From positions 1 through 20,996 of the forward strand of contig URAK01000023.1 in assembly GCA_900545705.1 (NCBI GenBank): a DNA stretch of 20,996 bases. Direction: 5' to 3'. This document shows, one piece after another, positions 13,307-20,996 of the stretch. The first letter of the stretch is position 1, and the number at the start of each line of letters is the position of its first letter. A model generated the notes under the pieces. The model saw nothing but the letters and a program-made list of their open reading frames with translations. It was not told the DNA's origin and did not search any database. Made by a program: the position numbers and the translations under genes. This DNA comes from an uncultured Opitutales bacterium. Its GTDB lineage: Bacteria > Verrucomicrobiota > Verrucomicrobiia > Opitutales > Intestinicryptomonadaceae.

Positions 13307-16234
13307 TCATTTGTTCAGGGTGAATTTCGCCGTCGGCGTATCCGCCCCTTCGAGCTTTTGGGGAGTCCCTTCAAATATTATTTTTCCGCCGTCCCTGCCG
13401 CCTGATGGTCCGAGTTCTATAAGCCAGTCGGCAAGCCTTATGAAGTCGGGGTGGTGCTCTATTACGATAACTGTATGCCCGGCGTCCCTAAGCCCGAATA
13501 GCAGCCTGAGGAGCTTGTCGACGTCGTCCCAATGCAGTCCGGTAGTGGGTTCGTCGAGAATGTACAGCGCGTGCCCGCGCGGGCGGCGGGAGAGTTCGAG
13601 CGAAAGCTTTATCCGCTGCGCTTCGCCTCCTGAAAGGGTATTTGCCGCTTGTCCGAGCCTTATGTATCCCAGCCCGACGTTGCTAAGCGTTTCAAGCTTT
13701 GCCATTATTCGCTGGTGCGGAGCGAAAACTTCCATTGCTTCGTCTACGGTCAGGTTTAGAGCCTCAGCGATGTTGAGCCCCTTGTATCGCACTTCGAGCG
13801 TTTCGCGGTTGTAGCGCTTTCCTCCGCAGCTTGGGCAAGTGACGTATACATCGCCGAGAAACTGCATATCGAGGCGTATCGAGCCGTCTCCGCAGCAGTT
13901 TTCGCACCTGCCGCCTTTGAGGTTGAAGCTGAATCTGCCCGGTCCGTATCCGCGGACTTTTGCTGCCGGGCATTGCGAATAAAGCTCGCGCAGGAGGTCG
14001 AAAAGTTTTGTGTAGGTTGCCGGATTCGAGCGCGGGCTCTTCCCAATTGGAGACTGGTCGACCCTCACGCACGATACAAAATTTTCAAGGCCCGAAATTC
14101 CCCCGTGCGCCCCGCATATTTCCTTTGCGCCGTTTAGCTTGAACGCCGCGGCCTTTGCGAGTATTTCGTTTACGAGCGTGCTCTTGCCTGAGCCCGACAC
14201 GCCGCATACGACGGTAAATAGCCCCACGGGGAATTTAGCGTTTATGTTTTTAAGGTTGTTTTCGCGCGCCTTTTTAATCTCTATCCATTGCTTTCCCGGG
14301 GGCATTTGCAGCGAATGCCTTTCGATTTTCGCCCGCCCCGATAGGTACATTCCGGTTCGCGACTCCTTCGATTTCATGCAGTCGGCGACAGTTCCGTTGA
14401 ATACGAGCTTTCCGCCGTTTTCGCCGGCTTCCGGGCCGAGCTCCACAATCCAGTCCGACGCTTTAAGCGCGGCTTCGTCGTGCTCCACGAGAAGCACAGT
14501 GTTTCCGCTGTCGCGCAGGCTTTTGAGCGCGCCGATTAGCATGTTGTCGTCCGCGGGGTGGAGGCCGATTGTGGGCTCGTCGAGCACGTAAGTGACCCCT
14601 GTGAGATTCATGCCGAGCTGTGTTGCCAAGCGCGCGCGCTGCGCTTCGCCGCCGGATAGCGTCGAGGCTTCTCGGTCAAGCGTAAGGTACGAGAGCCCGA
14701 CCCTGTCGAGAAATCCTAGCCGCGCAGAGAGCCCCTCGAGAGCCTCGTAAACTGGGGCATATTTTGGGTCTTTCAGCAGTTTTTCTACGAATTCTCGGGC
14801 TTCATCGACGCTCATAGCAAAGAACTTGTCGTATGAAACGCCGCCTACAAATACGTTCCGCGAGCGTTCCGATAGCCTTGCCCCTCCGCATTCGGGGCAA
14901 GTGACGGAAGTCTGGAATATTGATAGGCGCGCGCGCAGGGCGTCGCTTGGAGTGGATTTGCAGATTCTGTCCACGTCTGCGAGGACCCCTCCGAATACGA
15001 CAGGCTCGGGCCGCGAGTTTCCGCGTTTTAGCCTCAGCATAAACACTCTTTCCGGATCGCCGTAGAGAATGGTGTCGCGGACTTTTTGCGGGAGGTCGCG
15101 CCAGGGGGTGTTGATGTCGAACGGTATTTGCTCGGAGAGTTGGCGGAGAATTGATTTCCGCTTTATAATCATGCTTTTTGCTCCGTATCTCCACGCTTTT
15201 ACGGCGCCCGCTCTCACGCTTTTGGAGTCGTCAGGAACGGCGAGTTCCGGGGAAGTACGCATTACTCTTCCGATGCCGCCGCAATGCGGGCATGCGCCGT
15301 CGGGGTGGTTGAAGGAGAAGCTTCGCACGCTTAGCTCCTTGAAAGTTTCCCCGCAGATTTCGCACGAGAGAGCCGAGCTTAGGTGCATTTCCTTAAATTC
15401 TCCAGCTGTTTGCGATTCCGACGAGTAAAGCGCCACGGCGGATTCTGCCCCCTCCCTAAACGCGAGTTCGAGGGAGTCCGCGACCCTTTCGCGCGAGGCC
15501 GATGCTGATGTGAAGCGGTCGACTACAAGTTCAAGGCGGTATTTTTTCGCAGCGGAAAGCGATGAGAAGATGCGCTTTTCCTCCGACGGATCGTCGAGCT
15601 CGAAAATTTCGCCCGCGAGCCTTGCGCGCTGCCAAGCCTGCTGCCTTAGCGATTTTACTTCGTCTTTAATTTCCGAAGGGCGTGCGCAAATGCGGGGAGC
15701 GAGGATATAAATGCGGGCGTTTGGGGGAAGGGCGAGGACTGCGTCGACGCATTCGTCGAGGCTTCTGCGGGATATTTTTCCGCCGTCGTGCGGGCATTTT
15801 TGTTCTCCCGCGACGCTCCATACGAGGCGCGAGTAGTCCGCGATTTCCGTAAGGGTGGCAAGCGTTGTGCGCGGGTTTGAGCCGAGTGATTTTATCTGCT
15901 CTATGGCGATTACCGGCGACAGCCCCGATATTGAACCGACTGCCGGCTTGTCGATTTGGCTCAAAGCCCTCCTTGCGTCCGCGGATAGGCTTTCCATGTA
16001 TTTTCTGTATCCTTCCGCGTAAATTGTGTCGAAAGCGAGGGTTGTCTTGCCGGAACCGCTCCTGCCGGTGAAGGCGACAATTTTTCCGCGCGGAATGTCG
16101 ACGTCCACATTTTTGAGGTTGTGCTCGCATGCGCCGCGCACCTCAATGAATCCCCTATCTGCCGCGGCTGCGACGGCGGATTCGCGTTTTTTCTGGGCCG
16201 GCGCGGTTTTGGGGGTTGATAAATTTGTTTGCAT
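13307..16234 (-). CDS. uvrA: Excinuclease ABC subunit A (UvrA family)
   Basis: A 975-residue DNA-damage recognition ATPase with two ABC modules. Module I: Walker A GRSGSGKT (57-64), zinc site C291/C294/C315/C318, CPECGG (446-450), signature LSGGEAQ (526-532) and Walker B VLDEPTIGL (550-558). Module II: Walker A GVSGSGKS (678-685), zinc site C777/C780/C800/C803, signature LSGGEAQR (867-874) and Walker B ILDEPTTGL (892-900). Length is close to normal UvrA plus a 28-residue N-terminal extension (no later Met is available before residue 80). Differences from canonical UvrA: the usual first CxxC near the end of the early domain is CPHDGG (147-152), lacking one Cys, and the ESLSAYARQFL motif reads ESLSADARRAL. 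It may therefore be a second, divergent UvrA rather than the housekeeping copy. It is divergent from the AI-2E transporter gene, with a shared 32-bp promoter region. Confidence 0.93.
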   Translation of the reverse strand: MQTNLSTPKTAPAQKKRESAVAAAADRGFIEVRGACEHNLKNVDVDIPRGKIVAFTGRSGSGKTTLAFDTIYAEGYRKYMESLSADARRALSQIDKPAVGSISGLSPVIAIEQIKSLGSNPRTTLATLTEIADYSRLVWSVAGEQKCPHDGGKISRRSLDECVDAVLALPPNARIYILAPRICARPSEIKDEVKSLRQQAWQRARLAGEIFELDDPSEEKRIFSSLSAAKKYRLELVVDRFTSASASRERVADSLELAFREGAESAVALYSSESQTAGEFKEMHLSSALSCEICGETFKELSVRSFSFNHPDGACPHCGGIGRVMRTSPELAVPDDSKSVRAGAVKAWRYGAKSMIIKRKSILRQLSEQIPFDINTPWRDLPQKVRDTILYGDPERVFMLRLKRGNSRPEPVVFGGVLADVDRICKSTPSDALRARLSIFQTSVTCPECGGARLSERSRNVFVGGVSYDKFFAMSVDEAREFVEKLLKDPKYAPVYEALEGLSARLGFLDRVGLSYLTLDREASTLSGGEAQRARLATQLGMNLTGVTYVLDEPTIGLHPADDNMLIGALKSLRDSGNTVLLVEHDEAALKASDWIVELGPEAGENGGKLVFNGTVADCMKSKESRTGMYLSGRAKIERHSLQMPPGKQWIEIKKARENNLKNINAKFPVGLFTVVCGVSGSGKSTLVNEILAKAAAFKLNGAKEICGAHGGISGLENFVSCVRVDQSPIGKSPRSNPATYTKLFDLLRELYSQCPAAKVRGYGPGRFSFNLKGGRCENCCGDGSIRLDMQFLGDVYVTCPSCGGKRYNRETLEVRYKGLNIAEALNLTVDEAMEVFAPHQRIMAKLETLSNVGLGYIRLGQAANTLSGGEAQRIKLSLELSRRPRGHALYILDEPTTGLHWDDVDKLLRLLFGLRDAGHTVIVIEHHPDFIRLADWLIELGPSGGRDGGKIIFEGTPQKLEGADTPTAKFTLNK

Positions 16235-16250
16235 TGTCGGTTTTTTAAAG

Positions 16251-16258
16251 ATTATATT
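16251..16258. promoter_or_regulatory. Overlapping divergent -10 elements of uvrA and the AI-2E transporter
   Basis: The core ATTATATT reads as TATAAT on the minus strand (16256-16251, 16 bases before the uvrA ATG) and as TATATT on the plus strand (16253-16258, 8 bases before the transporter ATG). The whole intergenic region is 32 bp (16235-16266), so leaders must be very short and any -35 would lie in the opposite gene. No good -35 is seen on either side. Confidence 0.5.
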
Positions 16259-16266
16259 CTTTTCAA

Positions 16267-17397
16267 ATGTTAAACGGATTCCAGCAAAAAGTGGCGGGGA
16301 TTGCGATTCTTTGCGTATCGATATGCGCGATAGGCGGATTCGCGATTGCGGTGTTTAAGATATTGGGTGCGTTTCTGGACAAGTTCGGGGCGGTGATTTG
16401 GCCGTTGGCGCTTGCGGTGATATTATCGTTTATTTTAAAGCCGGCGGTGGATTTCATGGCGGATAAGCTAAAGGTTGGGCGAACGGCAGCGTGCTGGATA
16501 ATGATGGCGTTTTTGGTTGTGGTGATAACCGGGTGCCTCGTGGCGGTTTTGCCGGCTTTCATATCGGAGATATGCGCGTTTGCGGCGTCGCTGCCCGATT
16601 TGTTTTCTAAGGCGTCGGCGCGCATAGTGGAGCATTTCCCCCAGTTAAAGGATATAATCGCCGAAAAAACCGCCGCGTTAAAGGATATTGCGCTAAAAAA
16701 TCTTTCGTTGGAGACTGTTGCCGGGTATGTGGGCAACTTTTTTAAGACGGCAGCGAGCGCGACGGGCGGAGCGGTTTCATTTGCGTCTTTTGTGGCGGCG
16801 TTTGCAGTGGCGCCGATTTATTTGTACTATATGTTGACGTCGCGCTTTGACTTTTTTGCGTTCCTTGAAAATAATATAGAATTTATGAGCCCGAAGATGA
16901 AGGCGGACGCAATTTTTTTTGCGCGCAGATTTGCCTCGATAATGTCGGCATTTTTTAGGGGGCAGGTGCTGATAGCGTTCATAATGGGACTATTGATAGG
17001 CTTGGGGCTCACGGTTGTTGGGGTAAGGTTTGGGTTTTTGCTTGGGTTTACTGCTGGAATGTTGAACATAATACCGTATTTTGGAACGATAGTTGGGTTG
17101 GGAACCATATTGCCGACGGCGTTTTTCCAGCCCGGAGGGGGGTTGATTACAGTGGCGCTTGCACTGTGCGTGTTTGTGGCGGTGCAGATGTTGGAGGGGT
17201 ATTTCCTGACGCCGAAGATAATGGGCGGGAAGACTGGTTTGCACCCGACAGTCATAATATTTTCCGTATTTTTCTGGGGGATAGCGCTTGACGGAATACT
17301 TGGAATGATATTGGCAATACCTTTAACGGCATTCATAGCGGCGGCATACGCGCGGCTTTTCAAAGAGGGTCAGAATAGCGAAGACTACCAGATTTAG
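16267..17397 (+). CDS. AI-2E family transporter (PerM/TqsA-type permease)
   Basis: A 376-residue polytopic inner-membrane protein. Helices cluster at 8-30, 41-58, 74-97 and 165-190, then 230-252, 255-285, 292-312 and 327-360, with a soluble amphipathic stretch at 100-160. The family core is clear: PIYLYYML (183-190), RGQVLIAFIMG (231-241), GFTAGMLNIIPYFGT (260-274) and LTPKIMGGKTGLHP (314-327). Members export AI-2, act as Na+/H+ antiporters, or have unknown substrates, so the cargo here is undetermined. There is no Shine-Dalgarno sequence; the -10 is 8 bases from the ATG, suggesting a leaderless message. A strong terminator follows, so it is a single-gene unit. Confidence 0.9.
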   Translation: MLNGFQQKVAGIAILCVSICAIGGFAIAVFKILGAFLDKFGAVIWPLALAVILSFILKPAVDFMADKLKVGRTAACWIMMAFLVVVITGCLVAVLPAFISEICAFAASLPDLFSKASARIVEHFPQLKDIIAEKTAALKDIALKNLSLETVAGYVGNFFKTAASATGGAVSFASFVAAFAVAPIYLYYMLTSRFDFFAFLENNIEFMSPKMKADAIFFARRFASIMSAFFRGQVLIAFIMGLLIGLGLTVVGVRFGFLLGFTAGMLNIIPYFGTIVGLGTILPTAFFQPGGGLITVALALCVFVAVQMLEGYFLTPKIMGGKTGLHPTVIIFSVFFWGIALDGILGMILAIPLTAFIAAAYARLFKEGQNSEDYQI

Positions 17398-17457
17398 AGC
17401 TTGCGCGGCAGGTATGCGGCAATGAGGCGCAGGCGTTAGGTAAAAATTAAGGAATGT

Positions 17458-17491
17458 AAAAAAGTTTAGCTGAGCGCGGCTAAACTTTTTT
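17458..17491 (+). terminator. Terminator after the AI-2E transporter gene
   Basis: A 13-bp perfect stem (AAAAAAGTTTAGC/GCTAAACTTTTTT) with an 8-base loop, followed by further T. It lies about 60 bases after the stop codon. Confidence 0.85.
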
Positions 17492-17597
17492 TTGTGTGAA
17501 TTATACAGTTTGCAAAATGAATAATATAAGACATGTGAATTTTGCAGATTTAATTAAGTATAGTATGATATTGAAAAGGTTGAGTATTTAAATGCTA

Positions 17598-17626
17598 TTG
17601 ACATTTATAAAATGCCATATAAGTAT
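17598..17626 (+). promoter_or_regulatory. Candidate promoter of the second PEP-CTERM gene
   Basis: A perfect TTGACA (17598-17603) is followed by TATAAG at a short 14-base spacing (17618-17623) or AAGTAT at 17 bases (17621-17626). Closer to the gene, TTTAAT (17643-17648) lies 7 bases before the ATG and could instead drive a leaderless transcript. The rest of 17492-17655 is A/T-rich without a gene. Confidence 0.4.
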
Positions 17627-17655
17627 TTGAAAATAAATCCGATTTAATCTGAAAT

Positions 17656-18729
17656 ATGAAAACTATTTATGGGTCTCTCCTTACATATGTTGCGCTGTTA
17701 GCTATGGCGTCCGCCTCAAACGCAGCCATGATTTTTAAAGGCGATTCCGGAGCGAGCCTTCTTGACTATTCTAATTACTATGATGCCGGAACCTCAAACA
17801 CAAATATTAGCTCTTATTTGCACGATGGCACCCAAAAAGGATTTTATGTAAATACGGAACTAACACCTCTTGAGAGTTTGCCGGGGTATGACTATAAATA
17901 CCCGTGGATTGGCATAGGCGACTTTTCTGGTATTGAAAGCGGTTGCTCTCCGCTTGAAATAGTTTTGCCTACGAGCAACAAAGTCGATATGGGGGGCTGG
18001 TACTCTGGTCAGCGTATTCAAACGGTATTTTCGTTTGGAGGTGGCAAACATATGACAATATCGCTTGGGTCTAAGGATACCTCTGATACAGATGTGACTT
18101 ATTATACTGCCGTTTTTCGGGCTGCCCTTGAAAATGCCGAATCTACAATAAGTGTAGTGAGGGCTGCGGACGCTTCGCAGACTACTTTTAATATGAGCGC
18201 GGATAATCCGATTCAAATATACGCGGGTACAGTAAATTTTGGGACAAAGGAAACGGGAGCTTTGAATAAAGTTAGCGGCGCTGGAATTGAGATAAAATCC
18301 GGGGCAGTGTTAAACACATATATTGAAAATTTGGCTGTATCTGTTTATGGAGGTACCCCAAAAGACCTTGTTGTAGCTGGGATTCTAAATTTTCAAGTTG
18401 TTGATTTTTCTAATGAAAACGCGCTTATAACCGTTTCTGGAAGCTGCTCGACACAGGGTGGAATGGTTAACTTCGACTTTACGGATTTAGAAATGGGTGC
18501 TGGCACATACGATTTGATAAGCGCGACTGGCGGATTTTCTTTAAACGGCACGGCCGGAGACGATCTTTCAATGGATTTTGGCATAATCGGGCTGGATAGC
18601 GAATTCGATTTGGGATTTAATTCAGACGGGACGGTTTTGCAACTGACAGTGGTTCCGGAGCCGGCAGTGGCGGCGGTTCTGCTTGGCGGGCTCGGGCTTG
18701 GGCTTGTGGTGTTTAGGCGCAGACGTTAG
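17656..18729 (+). CDS. Secreted PEP-CTERM protein, function unknown
   Basis: A 357-residue exported protein. The signal peptide is residues 1 to about 23 (MKTIYGSLLTYVALLAMASA, then SNA). The body is a Gly/Ser/Thr-rich beta-strand protein (for example ITVSGSCSTQGGMVNFDF, MGAGTYDLISATGGF) resembling the C-terminal strand-rich part of autotransporter-like proteins. It ends with a PEP-CTERM signal from about residue 333: VPEP, a hydrophobic helix rich in Leu/Gly/Val, then FRRRR at the terminus. Such tails are cleaved by an exosortase and the mature proteins are usually surface- or matrix-associated. It does not look like a close paralogue of the other PEP-CTERM protein beyond the tail. There is no Shine-Dalgarno sequence at the ATG. 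A terminator lies about 30 bases downstream. Confidence 0.88.
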   Translation: MKTIYGSLLTYVALLAMASASNAAMIFKGDSGASLLDYSNYYDAGTSNTNISSYLHDGTQKGFYVNTELTPLESLPGYDYKYPWIGIGDFSGIESGCSPLEIVLPTSNKVDMGGWYSGQRIQTVFSFGGGKHMTISLGSKDTSDTDVTYYTAVFRAALENAESTISVVRAADASQTTFNMSADNPIQIYAGTVNFGTKETGALNKVSGAGIEIKSGAVLNTYIENLAVSVYGGTPKDLVVAGILNFQVVDFSNENALITVSGSCSTQGGMVNFDFTDLEMGAGTYDLISATGGFSLNGTAGDDLSMDFGIIGLDSEFDLGFNSDGTVLQLTVVPEPAVAAVLLGGLGLGLVVFRRRR

Positions 18730-18760
18730 AAGTCTATCTGAAAAAGAAAAATTTTACTTT

Positions 18761-18799
18761 AAAAAAGCGGCTTGGGCTTATTTCCAAGCCGCTTTTTTT
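18761..18799 (+). terminator. Terminator after the second PEP-CTERM gene
   Basis: A 15-bp perfect stem (AAAAAAGCGGCTTGG pairing with CCAAGCCGCTTTTTT) around an 8-base loop, with one further T. Confidence 0.88.
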
Positions 18800-18872
18800 C
18801 TCGAATGCGCGGAAGTCAAAAGAGGAGCGCTTTTTTATTGCGCGCAGAAACGCAAAATATATTTTTTATCTT

Positions 18873-20081
18873 ATGAAACGCATAATATTTGCTATTGCGG
18901 TGTTTTTTATCGCCGCGGTTTGCGCATTTTCGGCGGAAAAGTCTGAGAAGTCGGAAAACTTTGCCATAAAATACGGGCCGTACATTCACTCTATTTACGG
19001 TGACGAAGCAATTATAACTTGGATTACAAACCGCCCGGCGGTTTCATGGGTGGAAACTGCCCCGAATGACGGCACGCACTTTTATGCGTATGAGCGGCCC
19101 AAGTTTTTCAATTCCCCTATGGGGAAAAAACTCATTGGAACAGTTCATAATGTGCGCCTTAAAAATATCTCCAAGCCCGTGAGATACAGGGTGCTCTCTG
19201 CAGAGGTGACGGGGAGGGACGGCGAGAAAGTCGTCTATGGAGACTATGCTGGAAGCGACGTATATAGGGGAAAACCTTTTTTGCTGCGCCCCATTCCAAA
19301 CTCATCTGAAAAGGTAAAATTTGCGGTGGTCAACGATATTCATGCGGACTCCCAGCGCCTGTCCGATTTGCTCTCTCGCGCGCCGAAAGATATAGAGTTT
19401 CTTGTGCTCAACGGCGATATGGTAAGCCGAATGGATTCCGAGCGGCAGATATTCGACGGCTTCATGAGCGAGATAGTTAAATTTACCGGAAGCGAAATGC
19501 CTGTTTATTTCGCGCGCGGCAACCACGAGTCCCGCGGGGAATTTTCCGAGGAATTTTTAAAATATTTCCCGACTCCAACAGGCAAGCCGTACTACTCTTT
19601 CAAATGGGGCTGCGCATACTTTGTAATGCTTGATGCCGGCGAAGACAAGCCAGACAGCGACATAGAATATTTTTCCACAGCGAATTTTGACGCATACCGC
19701 CGGGAGCAGGCCGAATGGTTCTCTGAATTGATAAAGAGCGAGGATTTCAAAAAAGCGCCCGTAAAAATAATAATAGTGCACGTTCCTCCGGCGTGGGGTG
19801 CATGGCATGGCTCGCTTCATTTTAGGGAGCTTTTTACTCCGCTAATAAACCAGTCCGGGGCTGACGCGATTTTAAGCGGACACTTGCACAAGTTTAATCC
19901 GGAACGCAACAGCCTGCCGTTATATCCGGCAGACAAAGACGGCATAAATGTCCCGAACGTGGTCAATTCCAACGTCGATTTAATGGTGGTTTCTGCCGGT
20001 CCCAAAGAAATCGATATATCCTTTATCGATACAAAGGGCGGCAAGCCGCGCGGGGACATAAAATTGCCCGTCGGCGACTGA
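18873..20081 (+). CDS. Secreted calcineurin-type metallophosphoesterase with N-terminal FN3-like domain
   Basis: A 402-residue protein. The signal peptide is MKRIIFAIAVFFIAAVCAFS (1-20), cleaved near AFSA. Residues 30-140 form a fibronectin-III-like domain as in purple-acid-phosphatase-type enzymes (YGPYIHSIYGDEAIITWIT, then NVRLKNISKPVRYRVLS). The catalytic domain carries all dinuclear-metal motifs: NDIH (D155, H157), NGD (D182), GNHE (N217, H218), VHVPP (H303) and GHLH (H337, H339). It should hydrolyse phosphomonoesters or diesters in the periplasm or outside the cell; the substrate is not determined. No Shine-Dalgarno sequence is visible, and TATATT lies 9 bases before the ATG. It follows a strong terminator, so it is probably transcribed alone. 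Confidence 0.93.
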   Translation: MKRIIFAIAVFFIAAVCAFSAEKSEKSENFAIKYGPYIHSIYGDEAIITWITNRPAVSWVETAPNDGTHFYAYERPKFFNSPMGKKLIGTVHNVRLKNISKPVRYRVLSAEVTGRDGEKVVYGDYAGSDVYRGKPFLLRPIPNSSEKVKFAVVNDIHADSQRLSDLLSRAPKDIEFLVLNGDMVSRMDSERQIFDGFMSEIVKFTGSEMPVYFARGNHESRGEFSEEFLKYFPTPTGKPYYSFKWGCAYFVMLDAGEDKPDSDIEYFSTANFDAYRREQAEWFSELIKSEDFKKAPVKIIIVHVPPAWGAWHGSLHFRELFTPLINQSGADAILSGHLHKFNPERNSLPLYPADKDGINVPNVVNSNVDLMVVSAGPKEIDISFIDTKGGKPRGDIKLPVGD

Positions 20082-20105
20082 CGCAAAACAGAAAATTTTT
20101 TTGCG
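20082..20105 (+). terminator. Possible terminator after the phosphoesterase gene
   Basis: Directly after the stop codon, CGCAAAA pairs with TTTTGCG across a 10-base A/T-rich loop, and GAGGGATTTTTT follows. The T-run is not contiguous with the stem, so the call is weak. Confidence 0.35.
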
Positions 20106-20679
20106 GAGGGATTTTTTGCGGCAGGCATAATGCTGAATTGTCGTTGTATTTGGGGTATATTTGTATAAAAATTTTCCGCGCAGTTTTTCTCGAAGCCAAA
20201 GCCGAATTTTTACAGCATTAGTGGCGCGCATTTGCCCGCGCCTTGCCGCGGGTGACTTCGCCAACGTAAATACTCAATTAGTTTTTCGCCAAAAGGAACA
20301 AACGGCGTTTTTTATCTAAAAGCCGCATTGTGCGCCGTGTGCGTTTTTTCTAAAAGGCGTGTAACAGGCGCAACTGTGTGTGCATCTTATGCAATAATAG
20401 GCTTCTTGCGGTTATTTAGAAAATTTTTTTGCGGCATTTTTATTGTTCCAACGCATCATATTTTGAAATGCAAAGTTGCATTTGTGGCGTTTGGCGCAAA
20501 CTGAACCGCGCGCGGCATTGCGGCAAAAATCTGGGCGGCGCCGAGATTGTAGAGGGCAAAGGCGTCTGCCGAGACTTGGTGCAAAGTTCTCCCAATCCCG
20601 GAGTGAATTGCGTACAAGCTTTCTGGTTATGAAGCCGGGGCTTGTGCAAAATATTCCAAAGCCCTGTACATGCGGGAAG
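20106..20679. other. 574-base stretch without a recognisable gene
   Basis: Open frames here are short and have unconvincing starts. I see a 6-bp G/C hairpin at 20235-20252 (CCCGCG/CGCGGG) and a longer imperfect hairpin at about 20609-20648 (GTACAAGC pairing with GCTTGTGC, with an inner CTGG/CCGG). Neither has a T-run. No tRNA cloverleaf was found. A small RNA or the remnant of a gene is possible, but nothing supports a specific call. Confidence 0.4.
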
Positions 20680-20996
20680 CTATTTATTATCCGCAGAGCC
20701 GCTTGCGGGGCTCTCTGCTTTTAGAGGGTGCCCTTCAGGAAGTTCCTCCACGGGCAGTTTTTTCCATTTCCCGCCTACTTTTACCACTATTATGTCGTAG
20801 TCGCTATCGTAAAACATCGTGCCGTTTCCGGCTTTTTTTAGGGCATTTGCCTTCAAATATTTTGCCTCTTTTTTGTATCCCTCGGCAGTGATTGCGTGGC
20901 GGTATGTGGATTCAGTCGGGTAGTCTTCGCGTTTGACAGTCTTTTTCGTTCTACGTCAAAGATTGTGGAATGGTGGAAAAAAAAGAGGGCAAAGAG
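20680..20996 (-). CDS. 3' end of an unknown gene, with an apparent frameshift
   Basis: On the minus strand a frame ends with TAG at 20682-20680 and reads backwards through ASGSADNK, VEELPEGHPLKAE, MFYDSDYDIIVVKVGGKWKK and YRHAITAEGYKKEAKYLKA to KTVKREDYP. It meets a TGA at 20958. Inserting one base into the T5 run at 20942-20946 joins it to a second open frame that reaches the window edge (STIFDVERKK). The coding look (balanced charged and hydrophobic residues, no rare Cys/His bias) is good across both frames, so I infer one gene cut by a single missing base and by the end of the window. The upstream frame is hydrophobic and aromatic (LFALFFFHH). I do not recognise the family. Confidence 0.5.

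Noticed and set aside
20429..20649. Short overlapping frames in the right-hand gap
   Set aside because: They occur on both strands over the same bases, start at poor codons without ribosome binding sites, and have low-complexity, Cys-rich translations.
20500..20680. tRNA-like G/C-rich segment before the right-edge gene
   Set aside because: No acceptor stem, GTTCRA T-loop and anticodon arm could be placed together on either strand.

Overview
The window looks like a chromosomal segment from a PVC-group bacterium, most likely a gut-type Verrucomicrobiota of the Opitutae/Puniceicoccales kind. The main clue is two large exported proteins that both end in a PEP-CTERM sorting tail (VPEP, one hydrophobic helix, then RRKR or RRRR). 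Lipoprotein sugar-isomerase paralogues, a DtxR-FeoB pair and frequent starts without a Shine-Dalgarno sequence fit, but taxonomy is inferred, not proven. There are no rRNA or tRNA genes, no CRISPR array, no insertion sequence and no integrase that I can recognise.

Left part (1-2460): the tail of an unidentified reading frame with a cluster of hairpins, then two minus-strand paralogous lipoproteins of the sugar phosphate isomerase/epimerase TIM-barrel family, separated by a terminator. The upstream paralogue has a perfect LacI-type palindrome in its leader. Positions 2458-5355 hold a compact minus-strand phage-type cassette: tail-fibre-like protein, small acidic protein, phospholipase-A2-like protein and a probable holin, closed by a terminator. 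No capsid, portal, terminase or integrase is visible. Upstream of it on the same strand is a RidA/chorismatase-like protein.

Middle (6739-13224): a PEP-CTERM protein split by an apparent one-base deletion; feoB, preceded by a DtxR-family regulator with a Cys-rich insert and a FeoA-like tail, with an iron-box-like palindrome just before feoB; a 450-base stretch with no convincing gene; then a GNAT acetyltransferase and a DUF2156 protein coupled by a 4-base overlap, downstream of uvrA on the same strand.

Right part (13307-20996): uvrA (minus) and an AI-2E family transporter (plus) diverge from only 32 bp, where their -10 hexamers overlap. Then come a second PEP-CTERM protein, a secreted calcineurin-type phosphoesterase, about 600 bases without a recognisable gene, and the 3' end of an unknown minus-strand gene that also carries an apparent one-base homopolymer deletion.

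The items that most deserve follow-up are the stand-alone tail/lysis cassette with a PLA2-like enzyme where an endolysin is expected, the iron regulator with a CX2CX6CX3C motif and mixed metal-site residues next to its presumed operator, and the two single-base frameshifts, which bear on sequence quality or on real gene decay.
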